A stretch of DNA of 64,000 nucleotides. It comes from Scylla paramamosain (taxonomy: Eukaryota; Arthropoda; Malacostraca; Decapoda; Portunidae). The notes under the pieces are model-generated. The model ran no database searches and was not told the origin of the DNA. It saw only the letters and a list, made by a program, of their open reading frames with translations. Of this stretch, positions 1 to 47,975 are shown in pieces. Made by a program: the position numbers and the translations under genes. The stretch is taken from positions 11,007,806 to 11,071,805 of the forward strand of contig NC_087156.1 of the NCBI RefSeq assembly GCF_035594125.1, read 5' to 3'. The number at the start of each line of letters is the position of its first letter. The stretch's first letter is position 1.

Positions 1-695
1 CTAAGATACCTCTATTTGTTAGGTCATATGTAATATATGGAAACTATCCTTAGTGTGCAGGGCTACTCATTGTCACTGGCGTTATCACCAAACGTGTCAA
101 ATAACATGGTTCATTGTGCCAGAATGTAGACGTCTTATTTTTATAGATAATTTGGTAGGTACTCTACAATATCTACTTGGAGAGAGAAAGGGACAGATAC
201 TGTCAAAACATCCATCCCACCACACTCTCAGCTCTTGTTAATGCTTTGCCACCTCGAGCAGCAGCCACGCAGATTTACAGATTGCTGGAAAAAAAAAAAA
301 AACATAGAAATAAAATAGGTATTTGTGGTAGATGTACCTTTGTTATTCCTTCTTTAGTGCAGAGGTCGCGTGTAGTGACTGTAGTCTCCTGAGTGCCCTA
401 AACAAGATCCTAGCTATAAATAATTTGGTAAAGCTGACGGAAACAGTTAAGCAGCTTTTGGATAGCAGCAGATAGCAGCTTGGATACTGTGTGTGTTTGT
501 GTGTGTGTGTGTATTTGTCTGTCGGTCAGTCATTGCACGTGCTGATGGCACATTCATTAACAACCAAAGTCTCATTGTCATTAAATATTATTGCAGGGAA
601 GCAGAGCAACATAAAAGCGCTCCCACTGTCTGATGAGGCCGAGTCTTACGACCACAGAATACTTCGAACCTGCTATTCTGTATATTGATAGTTCT

Positions 696-696
<1 letters not shown>

Positions 697-762
<66 letters not shown>
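697..762. repeat. (GA)n microsatellite
   Basis: An uninterrupted GA tract, with a counterpart at 39523-39606 in unit 2. The antisense poly-Ser/Leu frames here are not genes. Confidence 0.95.
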
Positions 763-763
<1 letters not shown>

Positions 764-937
764 GAAGCTGATATGATAGATCAATTAATATGATTATGAG
801 CATCGGATTCCATGAAGGACGACTAGAGGGCCGGGAGAGGGTAAGGTACTCAATCAAGCCCTTATGTAGGGGAAGTACTGGAGGCTTGGTATAAACTCTA
901 TGAAACCAGATGTACTGGAGTTTTCATTACAACTGTT

Positions 938-939
938 TG

Positions 940-1028
<89 letters not shown>

Positions 1029-1033
1029 CATTA

Positions 1034-1073
<40 letters not shown>

Positions 1074-1083
1074 TATTATTATA
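938..1083. repeat. (ATT)n microsatellite
   Basis: A long ATT tract with a few ATC and GTT variants. Its counterpart is at 39780-39913; most of it is deleted in unit 3. Confidence 0.95.
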
Positions 1084-1145
1084 TCAGGTTTCATTACAAA
1101 CCTTAACAGTCAAGGCATTTAATAGTCATTCCTATGCAGAGATAA

Positions 1146-1148
<3 letters not shown>

Positions 1149-1226
<78 letters not shown>
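1149..1226. repeat. (GA)n microsatellite, left flank of LINE insertion
   Basis: A GA tract that abuts the 3' end of the minus-strand LINE. The same tract resumes at 3079-3104 on the other side of the element. Confidence 0.9.
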
Positions 1227-1228
<2 letters not shown>

Positions 1229-1328
1229 CAGATTTCAGATTCAGATTCTTTATTATTCCATGAGACATGGTTATTCTTACAGATTGGTTAACATAGGTAG
1301 TCATGTTTAATATATAATAGCAAATAAA

Positions 1329-1329
<1 letters not shown>

Positions 1330-1387
<58 letters not shown>
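1330..1387. repeat. (CA)n microsatellite in LINE 3' UTR
   Basis: A pure AC tract between the LINE stop codon and its 3' end. Unit 2 lacks it because it lacks the LINE. Confidence 0.95.
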
Positions 1388-1389
<2 letters not shown>

Positions 1390-1479
1390 AAAAAGTAGAT
1401 TGACTCAAAATTTCTTTGCTACTCTGTATTAAACATTTAGTAAACGTCATTTAAAATAATTGTGCTATGATAACATTGA

Positions 1480-3076
1480 CTAATAATTATTTAAAAGAAT
1501 TTCGCTAAGTCTAGACTTAAAAGCATAAAGGCTTTCAGAATTGATCACATTGGTGGGCAGTGTATTCCATAACTTTGGTCCAAGTATCGTAATGGCTCTG
1601 GCACCAGAGTCTGTTCTAGCTCTACCCACATAAAGGTTATTGAGCTGTCTTGTGTTGCTTGTGGTGTGTTCTCTAACTGTGGGAAATTTGAGGTACCAGT
1701 CTGGATAACAGTTATTGACAGCCTTATAAACAGTTGTACATTTATCAAAGGTGTGCTTCTCTTTGATTTTCAACCACTTTAACTCTTTTATGAAGGGGGT
1801 TACATGATCATACTTTCTGGTACACCCAACAGCTACTTTAGCTGCAAAATTTTGCAATTTCTGGACATTGTGCAGCAAAGTTTCATTAGTTGTACCCCAT
1901 ATTACAATACAGTAATTTATTAAACTGAGAACTAGTGACTGTACTACAAGTATTCTTGTTGATTTATCAAAGTTCTGGCTTATTCTATTAATGAACATTA
2001 ATGCACCCATGACTTTCTTTGTTAATTCACCAATATGTACATCAAAAAGCATGTATTTATCAATGAAAACACCAAGATTTTTAACATGAGAGCTTGGGTA
2101 AATGAAGTCTCCATCACAGTCTATTATGGTGTTCGGAGGAATCTGTGATAAAAGTTGTCTGTTACCAATGAAGATACATTGTGTTTTCTTTGAATTTAAC
2201 ATCAGCCCGTTTCTAAGAAAATACTGTTTTACATTCTGCAGAGTTTCTTCCGTTCTAGAGATGAGAGCTACAAGGTTATTTGGAGTGTCGGCGTGGAGAA
2301 ACTGAATATCATCAGCATACTGTGTTAGACAACATTCGTTGATACTCTCATTAAGGTCATTTACATAAATCAAAAATAAAACGGGTCCGAGAATTGAACC
2401 TTGTGGGACTCCATAAGCTACGTTAAGTTTATTAGATACTGTGCTATTGAGACGGACAGACTGAGCTCTGTTTTCAATGTAACTTTTAAACCAGAAGATG
2501 TCCATTTTTATTGCAGAACATTTTTTTAAAAGGATCTCATGACTGACATTGTCAAAAGCTTTAGAGAGGTCACACAAGGTTAACAATGTAATTTTCTTAG
2601 AGTCCATATTGCTATATATTTTGTTTGAGATAACAGTAAGTGCAGTCTCTGTTGACAGTTTTGGACGAAAGCCATGTTGGGTGTTAGACAATGATTGACT
2701 AAATTCCAAGAAATACATAAGTTGATTAGTGACAACTTTTTCTAATAGTTTTGATATGATAGGTAATAGAGAGATGGGTCGAAAATTATTTGGATCATTA
2801 ACATCACCAGTTTTGAGGCTTGGTACAACTAGTGCGTGTTTCCAGGATGTAGGAAAGATGCCTGTTACAATTGAAGTATTGATGATACACGTCAAATAAA
2901 AAGCTATAACATAGAGTGCATCCTTAATAAATCTCATTGAAATGCCATCCGAACCTACAGAACTAGTTTCTTTTAGGTTTTTAATAGTGAGGATAACAGT
3001 TTCAACACTTACAGGATGAGGTCTAAAAAGATCATCGTCACCTAAAGCTACATTAAAATTATTTGCATCAGATATA
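1480..3076 (-). CDS. LINE reverse transcriptase, partial ORF
   Basis: This frame is open over about 530 codons. It starts inside the truncated element at about 3076, not at the internal ATG at 2937. It encodes the RT domain of a CR1/Jockey-like LINE polyprotein, which copies element RNA into DNA at the target site. Visible landmarks, N to C, are: the GSDGIS block; the NNFRPISLLPIISKLLEKVV block; the HGFRP block; LSKAFDNVSHEILL; GVPQGSILGPVLFLIYVNDL; the catalytic YADD box at 2308-2319; LGVFID; and a C-terminal segment ending in GPKLWNTLP and a short tail. The catalytic Asp pair is present and I see no stop or frameshift, so the copy may be young. The upstream endonuclease is absent, so it cannot be autonomous. 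It is a mobile-element gene, not a host gene. Confidence 0.88.
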
Positions 3077-3078
3077 TT

Positions 3079-3341
3079 TCAGAGAGAGAGAGAGAGAGAG
3101 AGAGACGTACATAGAAAGTATATTTGCATAAAAAGTCGATAAGTGGCTTAAATATTCCGAGGGCTTGCTAGTCTCAAATGTGAGTAACAAATAAAAAGGC
3201 TCGTCAGCTTGGTGTTCATTAGCATGCCTTCTTCAGACGTGTGATTACTCATGTGCTCACACGACGGGAGATTGAATTACACATAGTAAATGCTTTTAAT
3301 GGGGATATTTATTTATATATTTGTTTATTAGCTGGTCTTTA

Positions 3342-3418
<77 letters not shown>
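3079..3418. repeat. Two (GA)n tracts flanking short unique DNA
   Basis: GA tracts lie at 3079-3104 and 3343-3418. The first is the right-hand remainder of the tract into which the LINE inserted. The second is absent in units 2 and 3, where the same place holds a short sequence about the TGGTCATCTCCAGC motif. Confidence 0.85.
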
Positions 3419-3421
<3 letters not shown>

Positions 3422-3700
3422 GTAATTGGTCAGGAGAATATCTGCAATTTTTTTCTTTTATAATGCAAAGCTTTTTAGAATATCAAAGCATTCATTAATT
3501 AACCTACACTCTTTTCAGTTACACTTTTTCATATAGATTGTTTTTGCTTTCAAGAGAGCAATGGTGATAGAATCTAAGCAGATGCTGTCATGTTTGTTGT
3601 TTTGCTGTTAAAGTTTTTTTCTATATATATGTATAGTGTTGAAGTAGCAAAGGCATCGTAGAAAACACTAACATCTTGAGATCCATCAATATGTTTTCAG

Positions 3701-23263
<19,563 letters not shown>

Positions 23264-23432
23264 GTGACGGGGACGGAGCAGTTTTTGTAGTGCAGTGTAC
23301 GTCCTTCCATTTTTAGGTTTACATTTAAGTGAAGGCTGTCATGCTTGCCTATGTTATTCCATGTGCATGTAAGGTAAGGCTGCTTGACAAAGTGTCTGAC
23401 TCACTGCAGACACTTGCTTTATGCTGTACTGT

Positions 23433-23438
23433 AATAAA
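23433..23438 (+). terminator. Candidate polyadenylation signal AATAAA, copy 1
   Basis: AATAAA lies about 170 nt after the in-frame TGA that follows exon C. The same hexamer is at 44760-44765 after copy 2. It would suit a transcript ending with exon C, but no transcript data exist. Confidence 0.3.
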
Positions 23439-23734
23439 CAAGTAATTTCTCAATGTAAAGGAAACAGTGAGTCACAAAAGTGCCTCTCAATATGATTTGG
23501 TAATGAAAAGTAGAATACATGTATGAAGTATGTATGTATGAATGTATGAAGTAAATAGATAATAAATAAGTGAATAAATAAATAAATAAATAAATGGATG
23601 AATTAATGCATACCCTAGAGAACATTTCATACCTACTGAGCTTACCATAGCAAATACACTGATATGCTACAAAAAATGCACACAAGTATATGAAGATGGA
23701 AAAAAAATGGGGGAAGTCTGTCTTGTTATGTTAT

Positions 23735-23960
23735 TTCTTTGGTTACTGCTCTTCTGAATTTGACATCAGCATGCGTCTCTCCTTCCCCACGCTGACGCTA
23801 CGCAAGACTTTCACTTTTATTAGGTTCCCTTTCAGTAGTCCAGGAGTCAAGCATTTTCTTCATTCTTACATCCCCTTCATTAGTAAACTCTGGAATTCTC
23901 TGTCTATTTCTGTTTTTTTTTCCCCTTCCTGTGACTAGTTGTTTTAAGAGTATTGAGGCA
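23735..23960 (+). mobile_element. LINE C-terminal fragment (Jockey-like family)
   Basis: A damaged copy of the region found at 14685-14900, recognisable by CSSEF, ARKTF-like, LVNSGILC-like and SC-x-FKSIEAL segments. It is duplicated at 45035-45260. Confidence 0.65.
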
Positions 23961-24346
23961 CTTCCAGAAACATATTTAGATTTTTTATTATTGATTTTCT
24001 TTTTATCTTTTCTCTTTTTTTGTCTGTGTGTATGGAAGCGACAACTGAAAAGATATTTTTTTGTTCCTCTGTTTGCCATTCGCCAAGAAGATATGAGAGT
24101 GTGAGTATAAGTAGTGGCTATATGCAAATGTTAGACTACCATTTTATACTGACTCTAAATTAAACATGCATTGCATTGTTTAATGCAGTGTTTCAAGTTG
24201 AGCCGTCCAATATCTTTTGCATCTAATTGATTTTTGTGTTCGGCTATTTGAATTTTTATTTCCAAATGCAGCTCCATGTTTTTAAGAAGCATAAAGGGTT
24301 GGAGAAAAATAAAAGCTTTCCTGAGATGTAATAGGTGTTAATGTTA

Positions 24347-24375
24347 ATAACAGTAGTAGTAGTAGTAGTAGTAGC

Positions 24376-24421
<46 letters not shown>

Positions 24422-24422
24422 A

Positions 24423-24469
<47 letters not shown>

Positions 24470-24512
24470 CTAGTAGTAGTAGTAATAGTAGTAGTAGTAG
24501 TAGCAATAGTAA
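24347..24512. repeat. (AGT)n microsatellite
   Basis: AGT repeats with AGC and AAT variants. The unit 3 copy (45645-45727) is much shorter and ends in (TTG)n. Confidence 0.95.
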
Positions 24513-24839
24513 AGAGCAGGATTATCAGCTGGAGTGACACCAATTCAGTTTTTCTATTAATTATGTTTTCTTACTATTATTCCACACCTTGTCAATCCAC
24601 GCAAGGAAAAAAAAAAGAAAAGACAAAAAGAAAACGTATTTTAAAAAAGTGAGAGGCAAGACCAGCAAGTGAAACACGCCCTGACTTCTCCATAGACTTC
24701 ACGTGTTTATTGCCCCGCTACAGTCTTACATCTTACTGATCTGATACAGTCTGATACATCTTACAGATGTAAGATACAGTCTCACGCTGGAGGCGCTTAA
24801 TGTGGTGCATTTGTATGAAAGAATTTACTTTTTGCCATG

Positions 24840-24956
<117 letters not shown>

Positions 24957-25086
24957 GACGTGCATGGGTGTGGGTGTCGAGAGGAGAGCAAACGGCCAAA
25001 TGTACGGCGACGGGCTAGTGTTTGCATGCGCCGCGTGGGGCGTGCAGTTTGTATGTAAAAGAGGAAGGCAAGTGGTCGGGCGGGGA

Positions 25087-25145
25087 CAAGGAGGAGGAGG
25101 AGGAGGAGGAGGAGGAGGAGGAGGAGGAGGAGGAGGAGGAGGAGG
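25087..25145. repeat. (AGG)n microsatellite
   Basis: About 19 AGG units, similar in unit 3 (46190-46248). Confidence 0.95.
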
Positions 25146-25743
25146 CGTAGCGTAGCGTGGTCTGGATGGCGTGCAGGATTATGTGACGCTCAGAGGCAGC
25201 TTCCCTACACTGTAAGCTTCTATTAGAGTGAGCCACGTGACGGGGTGCGCTCTCAGGGTGATTGCTTGTATTCTATGTAGCCTGGCGGGGCTGTGGCACT
25301 CCCTGCAGGTTATTGGCTCAGGAGGGTGAGGTAATGTCGGATGTTAGTGTGGTACTCTGCTGTGGGTGATGAGTTGTGTTTGTAATGATACAGCGCCTAA
25401 AGTTTGTTAAAGTGATGCAGCTTGTAGAGCATAAATACAGTGACATCATCACCACTATAGTCTCTCCCTTTACGCTCTGACGGAATGATGTAGTTGTTGT
25501 GATGTAGTCTGGGATAATGATGTACACTTGAAAAAAAAAAAAAAATCCCAGTAATATCAACAGTTCCATTCTCGTGAAAGGTTCAGTGTTCCTCCATTAT
25601 TTTGTTTATCTTCAGCATTTCCACTTTATGTTCACTTAACTTGACAAGTGTGTTCTACGTGTGCCCCTAGGCGAAAAAAAAGCTTACCATTTTATATTCC
25701 TTTTTCATATCTTGATTTATACAAAACTTTTTTATTCAACGAT

Positions 25744-25882
<139 letters not shown>

Positions 25883-26927
25883 AGAGGAATACAAAGGAAT
25901 GCAACGGAAGACTAAACCTTGAGGTATTGACGAGGCTGTTTGGATAATTATTGTACATTAACTATTATTGGGAGATACAGGATAGTACAGAAGGTTCCTC
26001 CCCACCAATCCCTCCAGCAGAAGCTGACAAGATACAGGAATTGATACCACGTGGTATAGAAAAACCACATAGAACTTGAGAGAATAGTGAGGGAAAGAGT
26101 TGTGGTCTGTCTACTTTTGTTTGTGAGGGAGAGTGTAAATGCATGATAGTTGTGTGATGTGGTGTGTGCGTAGCGCAGGTGAAGGCACAGTTTGGTTGTT
26201 AAGGGGTGGTGCAGCATCCTTGCGTTGCGCTTTCCAGGGAGGCGGCAGTCAATCAGGCCACAGCTTCGGTCACTGGGTTTGTGTGCCTTCCCTTTAGAGG
26301 CTGCATACACAGGTTATCCCCAGCAACTTTGACCTCTAGTACTTAAAATCACAAAGTTGATCAATAACAGGAGAATGCGGACGAAGAAAATGAGGATTAC
26401 ATGTGATTACAATGGATAACCAAAACAGAAACACTCCCACAGGTCTTTACATATCGCTTTGGAATAAATTTAGATTAACTACCATTTAGTAAAGTAAGCT
26501 AGAGCAGTGTATGACTTCTGCCAAACTGACACGTCCTTGTGCTTGTGCTGGCGTGGGAAAACCATCGTGCAGTGTGGGGAAAACTGACTGCATTTTGATT
26601 GGAAAGAATGAAGTGAGATTTTATCATTATTCCTAAGGAAAATAAAAAAAAAGGAGGAACAGGAGGAGGAGGATGTGGTGGTGGTGGTGGTGGTAGAGTT
26701 CGTAATTTCTCTGTTCCTCCTCCTTAGGGTGAATTGTAGATTTTTTCACTCTTCTCAAAATTGCACAAGTTTTCCTTTCTTATTGCACAAAATAAAATAA
26801 AAAAAAAATCAATATTTCCGAAAAGACGGTATTCAAACTTAAGAGAAAGAAAGCTTTTTCACTTGTCTTATTCATTGTGACGTAACATTCTGAGGTAATT
26901 TGTGCGCCCACAGGCAGAGACAAAATT

Positions 26928-27339
26928 GTTTTAATACAACTAATGAACACTGCAGTTCGGTGGCCAGTGGCCACAGGCACGGTGGTCCACAGCACTTGAC
27001 GACTCGTGTAGCCGCGTGGAAGCTGACAGAAATGAACAGGATGGCTCGTCACCTTGACGCGTATAGTACGAGTATGTTCTCAGGCCCTAGTCCCGGATGG
27101 CGGCGTGAATCTTGAACATTCGTTGTAGATTAAACTTAGAAGTGACTCGAAGTATTACCTAACAGCTACAACTTAGACTGTCAGTGGTTCTCTTAAATAG
27201 AAATGTAATAATAGTAGTTATATATTTTGATCAAAATTGTTCATCCTGAATTTTCCATTTAATTTTTATCAGCAAATACAGTAGACATCCTATGGACCAC
27301 CCTAAAGAGTCACTGTGAACCACCAGTTGAGAACCATTT
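26928..27339. mobile_element. hAT-like non-autonomous element, left end deleted
   Basis: This is the right part of the element complete at 49149-49633. The unit 2 copy lacks about 120 bp including the left terminal repeat, and the break lies at a short AATT/TTG microhomology. Confidence 0.7.
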
Positions 27340-27814
27340 CTCCAGTGTGATTGTTTCATGTGGAAGAGTCAAATAATTTAAAAGGACTCTTGAGAACTCT
27401 TCGGGACTGAATGTAATGCAGGTCTTGCGAGTGATGCTCGTCAGAGAGAAGCATGTGTTCTTTAAAATTTCAGTACTTTTTTTTCTTTTTCTGTGCGTTG
27501 AGTTAGGTATTCATTTACTTTTATGATCAAGTGTCATCTGACTACCAATTAATTCTTCCTTGAACTGCCTTACTACGGTTCTTTTCATGGAAAAAATTCC
27601 AAATAACGTGTTACATTTCATTGGTGGCATGATTTCCCTTTAAAATGAATGCAAAGCAATCAATGTGGCACGTTCCATATCCATTATTGTGTCACTTTAT
27701 TATGCATACAAACACTCCTATTAACGTATCACATCCCGCCCCTGGTGTGATTCCCCTCACCATGAATACAAAGCAATCCAAACGCTACAGTTCAGCCCTG
27801 CTCATGAAACACAC

Positions 27815-28060
27815 GCTCTGATACAACTAGGCTTTTCACTTACTTTCAGCCCTTGTTTTCTCTTTAATAGTGCGAGAGTTGACTGGCCTCTTCACTCTTT
27901 GATCCCTTTCCCAGTTAAACTCCGTAATTCTCCCTGATTTTTATCTAACTTCCCAAACTTGTTATGACTTGAACTGATCATATATGTTTACTCACCTCCG
28001 ATTGACTTGAGTTGCTATAAGAGACGAGTATCAAGACACCTTCCTAACTAAATGAACCAA
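27815..28060 (+). mobile_element. LINE C-terminal fragment, strongly decayed
   Basis: It resembles the end of the Jockey-like LINE (a CAAGAGTT-like stretch, then ATCCCTTTCCCAGTTAAACTC and GACTTGA...TATAAGAGACGAGTATCAAGACACCTTCC, quoted in pieces). The same fragment lies at 50090-50345. Confidence 0.6.
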
Positions 28061-28655
28061 CCTGATTTAACTCTCTTTTCCATCCACTCTTTACCATGTG
28101 GAAATTAAGTGGTATTGTAAACTGTAACCAAATTGTTACCCTTATGATCTATTCTAGACTCTAATAAGTGATCTGGAGACTATGATAATAACACGCTCCC
28201 TCCACTGCACACCAGCTGTCCGTAATGTATCATGTCCAGTGGCTGTTAATATAAACTGACGCTCTATTAACCTGTCATCACTAATCAGTAATCATTCACG
28301 CACAAGCTCATCCTCGTCACCACAACATCACCATCACCGTCACCATCACCACAGCTTACACTCCACTCCACCACGATTCTGTCCCATACATCACCCCCGC
28401 CACCACTAATTATTCCTAATTAATCTCCCGTCCCTCACCACCACCACCACCACTAACAACAACATCACACCTAACTCTCAACTTCTCCCATTTTCAGGAA
28501 TTCCTTTCTTCTCTTCCCTCGCTCCACCATCCTTCATCCTCTCTCACTTACTTTCCATCCTTCCTTTTGTCGACATAATGCTTGCAATAGACGCCCCTCC
28601 TCTTCATCCCCCTCCTCCTCCAGTCCCGTAGTATTAGCAGGGCCTGGTCTCCCCT

Positions 28656-28661
28656 TATAAG
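28656..28661 (+). promoter_or_regulatory. Candidate TATA box (TATAAG) upstream of exon 1, copy 2
   Basis: TATAAG in CCTTATAAGCAGGGAG lies about 134 bp before the candidate start codon at 28790. A TTAGT Inr-like match sits at 28693-28697, slightly further than the usual spacing. The TATAAG is kept at 50942-50947 in unit 3. Because these units are nearly identical, conservation adds little support. Confidence 0.3.
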
Positions 28662-28699
28662 CAGGGAGCTGTGGGAGGAACTGGAGGGATGCTTAGTGG

Positions 28700-28789
28700 A
28701 ACATGTCGAAATAGCGTTGCCTAGCCGCCGCCGAGTATAGGAGTGTATTGAGGGTGCATTATCTCGGTACAGTGGCGGTGAACGGGGAG

Positions 28790-28797
<8 letters not shown>
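28700..28797 (+). CDS. Candidate exon 1, copy 2
   Basis: The coding part is only ATG GAT CG (28790-28797), followed by a strong donor GTGAGTATG. The upstream 5' UTR is GC-rich. The phase (two bases of the third codon) is exactly what exon A requires. The start is chosen because it is the nearest ATG in the required frame. Confidence 0.4.
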
Positions 28798-44590
<15,793 letters not shown>

Positions 44591-44759
44591 GTGACGGGGA
44601 CGGAGCTGTTTTTGTAGCGTAGTGTACGTCCTTCCATTTTTAGGTTTACATTTAAGTGAAGCCTGTCATGCTTGCCTATGTTATTCCATGTGCATGTAAG
44701 GTAAGGCTGCTTGACAAAGTGTCTGACTCACTGCAGACACTTGCTTTATGCTGTACTGT

Positions 44760-44765
44760 AATAAA
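44760..44765 (+). terminator. Candidate polyadenylation signal AATAAA, copy 2
   Basis: 170 nt downstream of the TGA after exon C, as in copy 1. Confidence 0.3.
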
Positions 44766-45034
44766 CAAGTAATTTCTCAATGTAAAGGAAACAGTGAGTC
44801 ACAAAAGTGCCTCTCAATACGATGTGGTAATAAAAAGTAGAATATGAAATAAATAGATAATAAATAAGTGAATAAATAAATAAATAAATAAGTGGATGAA
44901 TTAATGCATACCCTAGAGAACATTTCATACCTACTGAGCTTACCATAGCAAATACACTGATATGCTACAAAAAATGCACACAAGTATATGAAGATGGAAA
45001 AAAATGGGGGAAGTCTGTCTTGTGTTGTTATTTC

Positions 45035-45260
45035 TATGGTTACTGCTCTTCTGAATTTGCCATCAGCATGCGTCTCTCCTTCCCCACGCTGACGCTACAC
45101 AAGACTTTCACCTTTATTCCGTTCCCTTTCAGTAGTCCAGGAGTTAAGCAATATCTTCATTCTTTCATCCCCTTCATTGGTAAACTCTGGAATTCTCTGC
45201 CTGTTTCTGTTTTTTCTCCTTCCTGTGAATAGTTGTTTTAAGAGTGTTGAGGCACTTCCA
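45035..45260 (+). mobile_element. LINE C-terminal fragment (Jockey-like), unit 3 copy
   Basis: The duplicate of 23735-23960. Its open piece contains FIGKLWNSLPVSVF, clearer than in unit 2. Confidence 0.65.
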
Positions 45261-46019
45261 GAAACATATTTAGGTGTTTTATTATTGACTTTTTTTTTCT
45301 TTTTTCTCTTTTCTTTTTTTTTGTCTATATTTATGGAAGCGACAACTGAAAAGATATTTTTTTGTTCCTCTGTTTGCCATTCGCCAAGAAGATATGAGAG
45401 TGTGAGTATAAGTAGTGGCTATATGCAAATGTTAGAATACCATTTTATACTGACTCTAAATTAAACATGTATTACATTGTTTACTGCAGTGTTTCAAGTT
45501 GAGCCGTCCAATATTTTTTGCATCTAATTCATTTTTGTGTTCGGCTACTTGAATTTTCATTTCCAAAATGCAGTTTCATGTTTTTAAGTAGCATAAAGGG
45601 TTGAAGAAAAATAAAGCTTTCCTGAGTTGTAATAGGTGTTAATGTTGATAACAGTATTAGTCGTAGTAGTAGTAGTAATAGTAGTAGTAGTAGTAGTAGT
45701 AGTAGTTGTTGTTGTTGTTGTTGTTTTAGTAAAGAGCAGGATTATCAGCTGGAGTGACACCAATTCAGTTTTTCTATTAATTATATTTTCTTACTATTAT
45801 TCCACACCTTGTCAATTCACGCAAGGAAAAAAAAGAAAAGAAAAAGAGAAAACGTATATTAAAAAAAGTGAGAGGCAAGACCAGCAAGTGAAACACGCCC
45901 TGCCTTCTCCATAGACTTCACGTGTTTACTGCCGCGCTTCCTGCCTCATAATTATACAGTCTTACGCTGGAGGCGCTTAATGTGGTGCATTTGTGTGAAA
46001 GAATTGACTTTTTGCCATG

Positions 46020-46056
<37 letters not shown>

Positions 46057-46189
46057 GACGTGCATGGGTGTGGTTGTCGAGAGCAGAGCAAACGGCCAAA
46101 TGTACGGCGACGGGCTAGTGTTTGCATGCGCCGCGTGGGGCGTGCAGTTTGTATGAAAAAGAGGAAGGCAAGTGGTCGGGCGGGGACAA

Positions 46190-46248
46190 GGAGGAGGAGG
46201 AGGAGGAGGAGGAGGAGGAGGAGGAGGAGGAGGAGGAGGAGGAGGAGG
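46190..46248. repeat. (AGG)n microsatellite
   Basis: The counterpart of 25087-25145. The poly-Arg, poly-Gly and poly-Ser frames here are shadows. Confidence 0.95.
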
Positions 46249-46484
46249 CGTAGCGTAGCGTGGTCTGGATGGTGTGCAGGATTATGTGACGCTCAGAGGC
46301 AGCTTCCCTACACTGTAAGCTTCTATTAGAGTGAGCCACGTGACGGGGTGCGCTCTCAGGGTGATTGCTTGTATTCTATGTAGCCTGGCGGGGCTGTGGC
46401 ACTCCCTGCAGGTTATTGGCTCAGGAGGGTGAGGTAATGTCGGATGTTAGTGTGGTACTCTGCTCTGGGTGATGAGTTGTGTTT

Positions 46485-46780
46485 AGAACATAAGAACATA
46501 ATAAATAAGGGAAGCTGCAAGAAGCGACCAGGCTTACACGTGGCAGTCCCTGTATGAAATATACCTACCTATTTCCATTTATTATCCCCATCTATAAACT
46601 TGTCTAATCTTCTCTTAAAGCTCTCTAGTGTCTTAGCACTAACAACATGATTACTGAGTTCGTTCCACTCATATACCACTCTATTTGAGAACCAATTTTT
46701 TCCTATCTCTTTCCTAAACCTAAATTTTTCAAGCTTGAACCCATTATTTCTTGTTCTACCCTGGTTGCTGATCCTAAGAT
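46485..46780 (-). mobile_element. CR1-like LINE 3' end inserted only in unit 3
   Basis: It matches, inverted, the 3' ends at 10000-10316 and 14000-14219, including the octamer-type tail. TGTTT lies on both sides (46480-46484 and 46781-46785), and unit 2 shows the uninterrupted site at about 25375-25385. The insertion therefore followed the recent duplication. Confidence 0.9.
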
Positions 46781-47154
46781 TGTTTGTAATGATACAGCGC
46801 CCAAAGTTTGTTAAAGTGATGCAGCTTGTAGAGCATAAATACAGTGACATCATCACCACTATAGTCTCTCCCTTTACGCTGTGACGGAATGATGTAGATG
46901 TGGTGATGTAGTCTGGGATAATGATGTACACTAGAAAAAAATATAAAAATCCCAGTAATATCCACAGTTCCATTCTCATGAAAGGTTCAATGTTCCTCCA
47001 TTTTTTTGTTTATCTTCAGCATTTCCACTTTATGTTCACTTAACTTGACAAGTGTGTTCCACGTGTGTCCCTAGGCGAAAAAAAAAAAAAACGTTTCCTT
47101 TTATACTCCTTTTTTTCATATCTTGATTTATACAAAACTTTTTTTTCAACGATG

Positions 47155-47975
<821 letters not shown>

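Larger units (their letters stand above)
1..1226. other. Unit 1, 5' part (old paralog of 38815-39990)
   Basis: Non-coding DNA paralogous to 38815-39990 with many substitutions and indels. It contains a (GA)n tract, an (ATT)n tract and a second (GA)n tract in the same order as the paralog. A 71-codon frame at 177-392 is broken by a 1-base difference in the paralog, so I see no gene here. Confidence 0.7.
1227..3078 (-). mobile_element. 5'-truncated non-LTR retrotransposon (LINE) inserted in a GA tract
   Basis: The element is absent from unit 2 and unit 3 at the same place. Its 3' end lies at low coordinates. There the minus strand reads an AATAAA (complement of 1249-1254) followed by short GAATCT-type tandem repeats, a tail style seen in CR1/Jockey-like LINEs that do not end in poly(A). 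A (CA)n tract at 1330-1387 lies in the 3' UTR. Both ends sit in (GA)n, so any target duplication is hidden. The 5' part, including any endonuclease domain, is missing. Clade assignment is approximate. Confidence 0.85.

Noticed and set aside
177..392. 71-codon frame with a protein-like middle (TTLSALVNALPPRAAATQ)
   Set aside because: The paralog at about 39001-39100 has one extra base inside the frame and no compensating change.
24256..24543. Long poly-Thr, poly-Leu and poly-Val frames over (AGT)n, and similar poly-Ser/Leu, Tyr/Ile, Arg/Glu and Cys/Val frames elsewhere
   Set aside because: They are translations of simple repeats, open on both strands and all phases.
25948..26310. 120-codon minus-strand frame, also present at 48045-48407
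   Set aside because: It is kept only because the units are nearly identical; no exon borders, codon signal or family likeness, and part runs antisense to ordinary intronic DNA.
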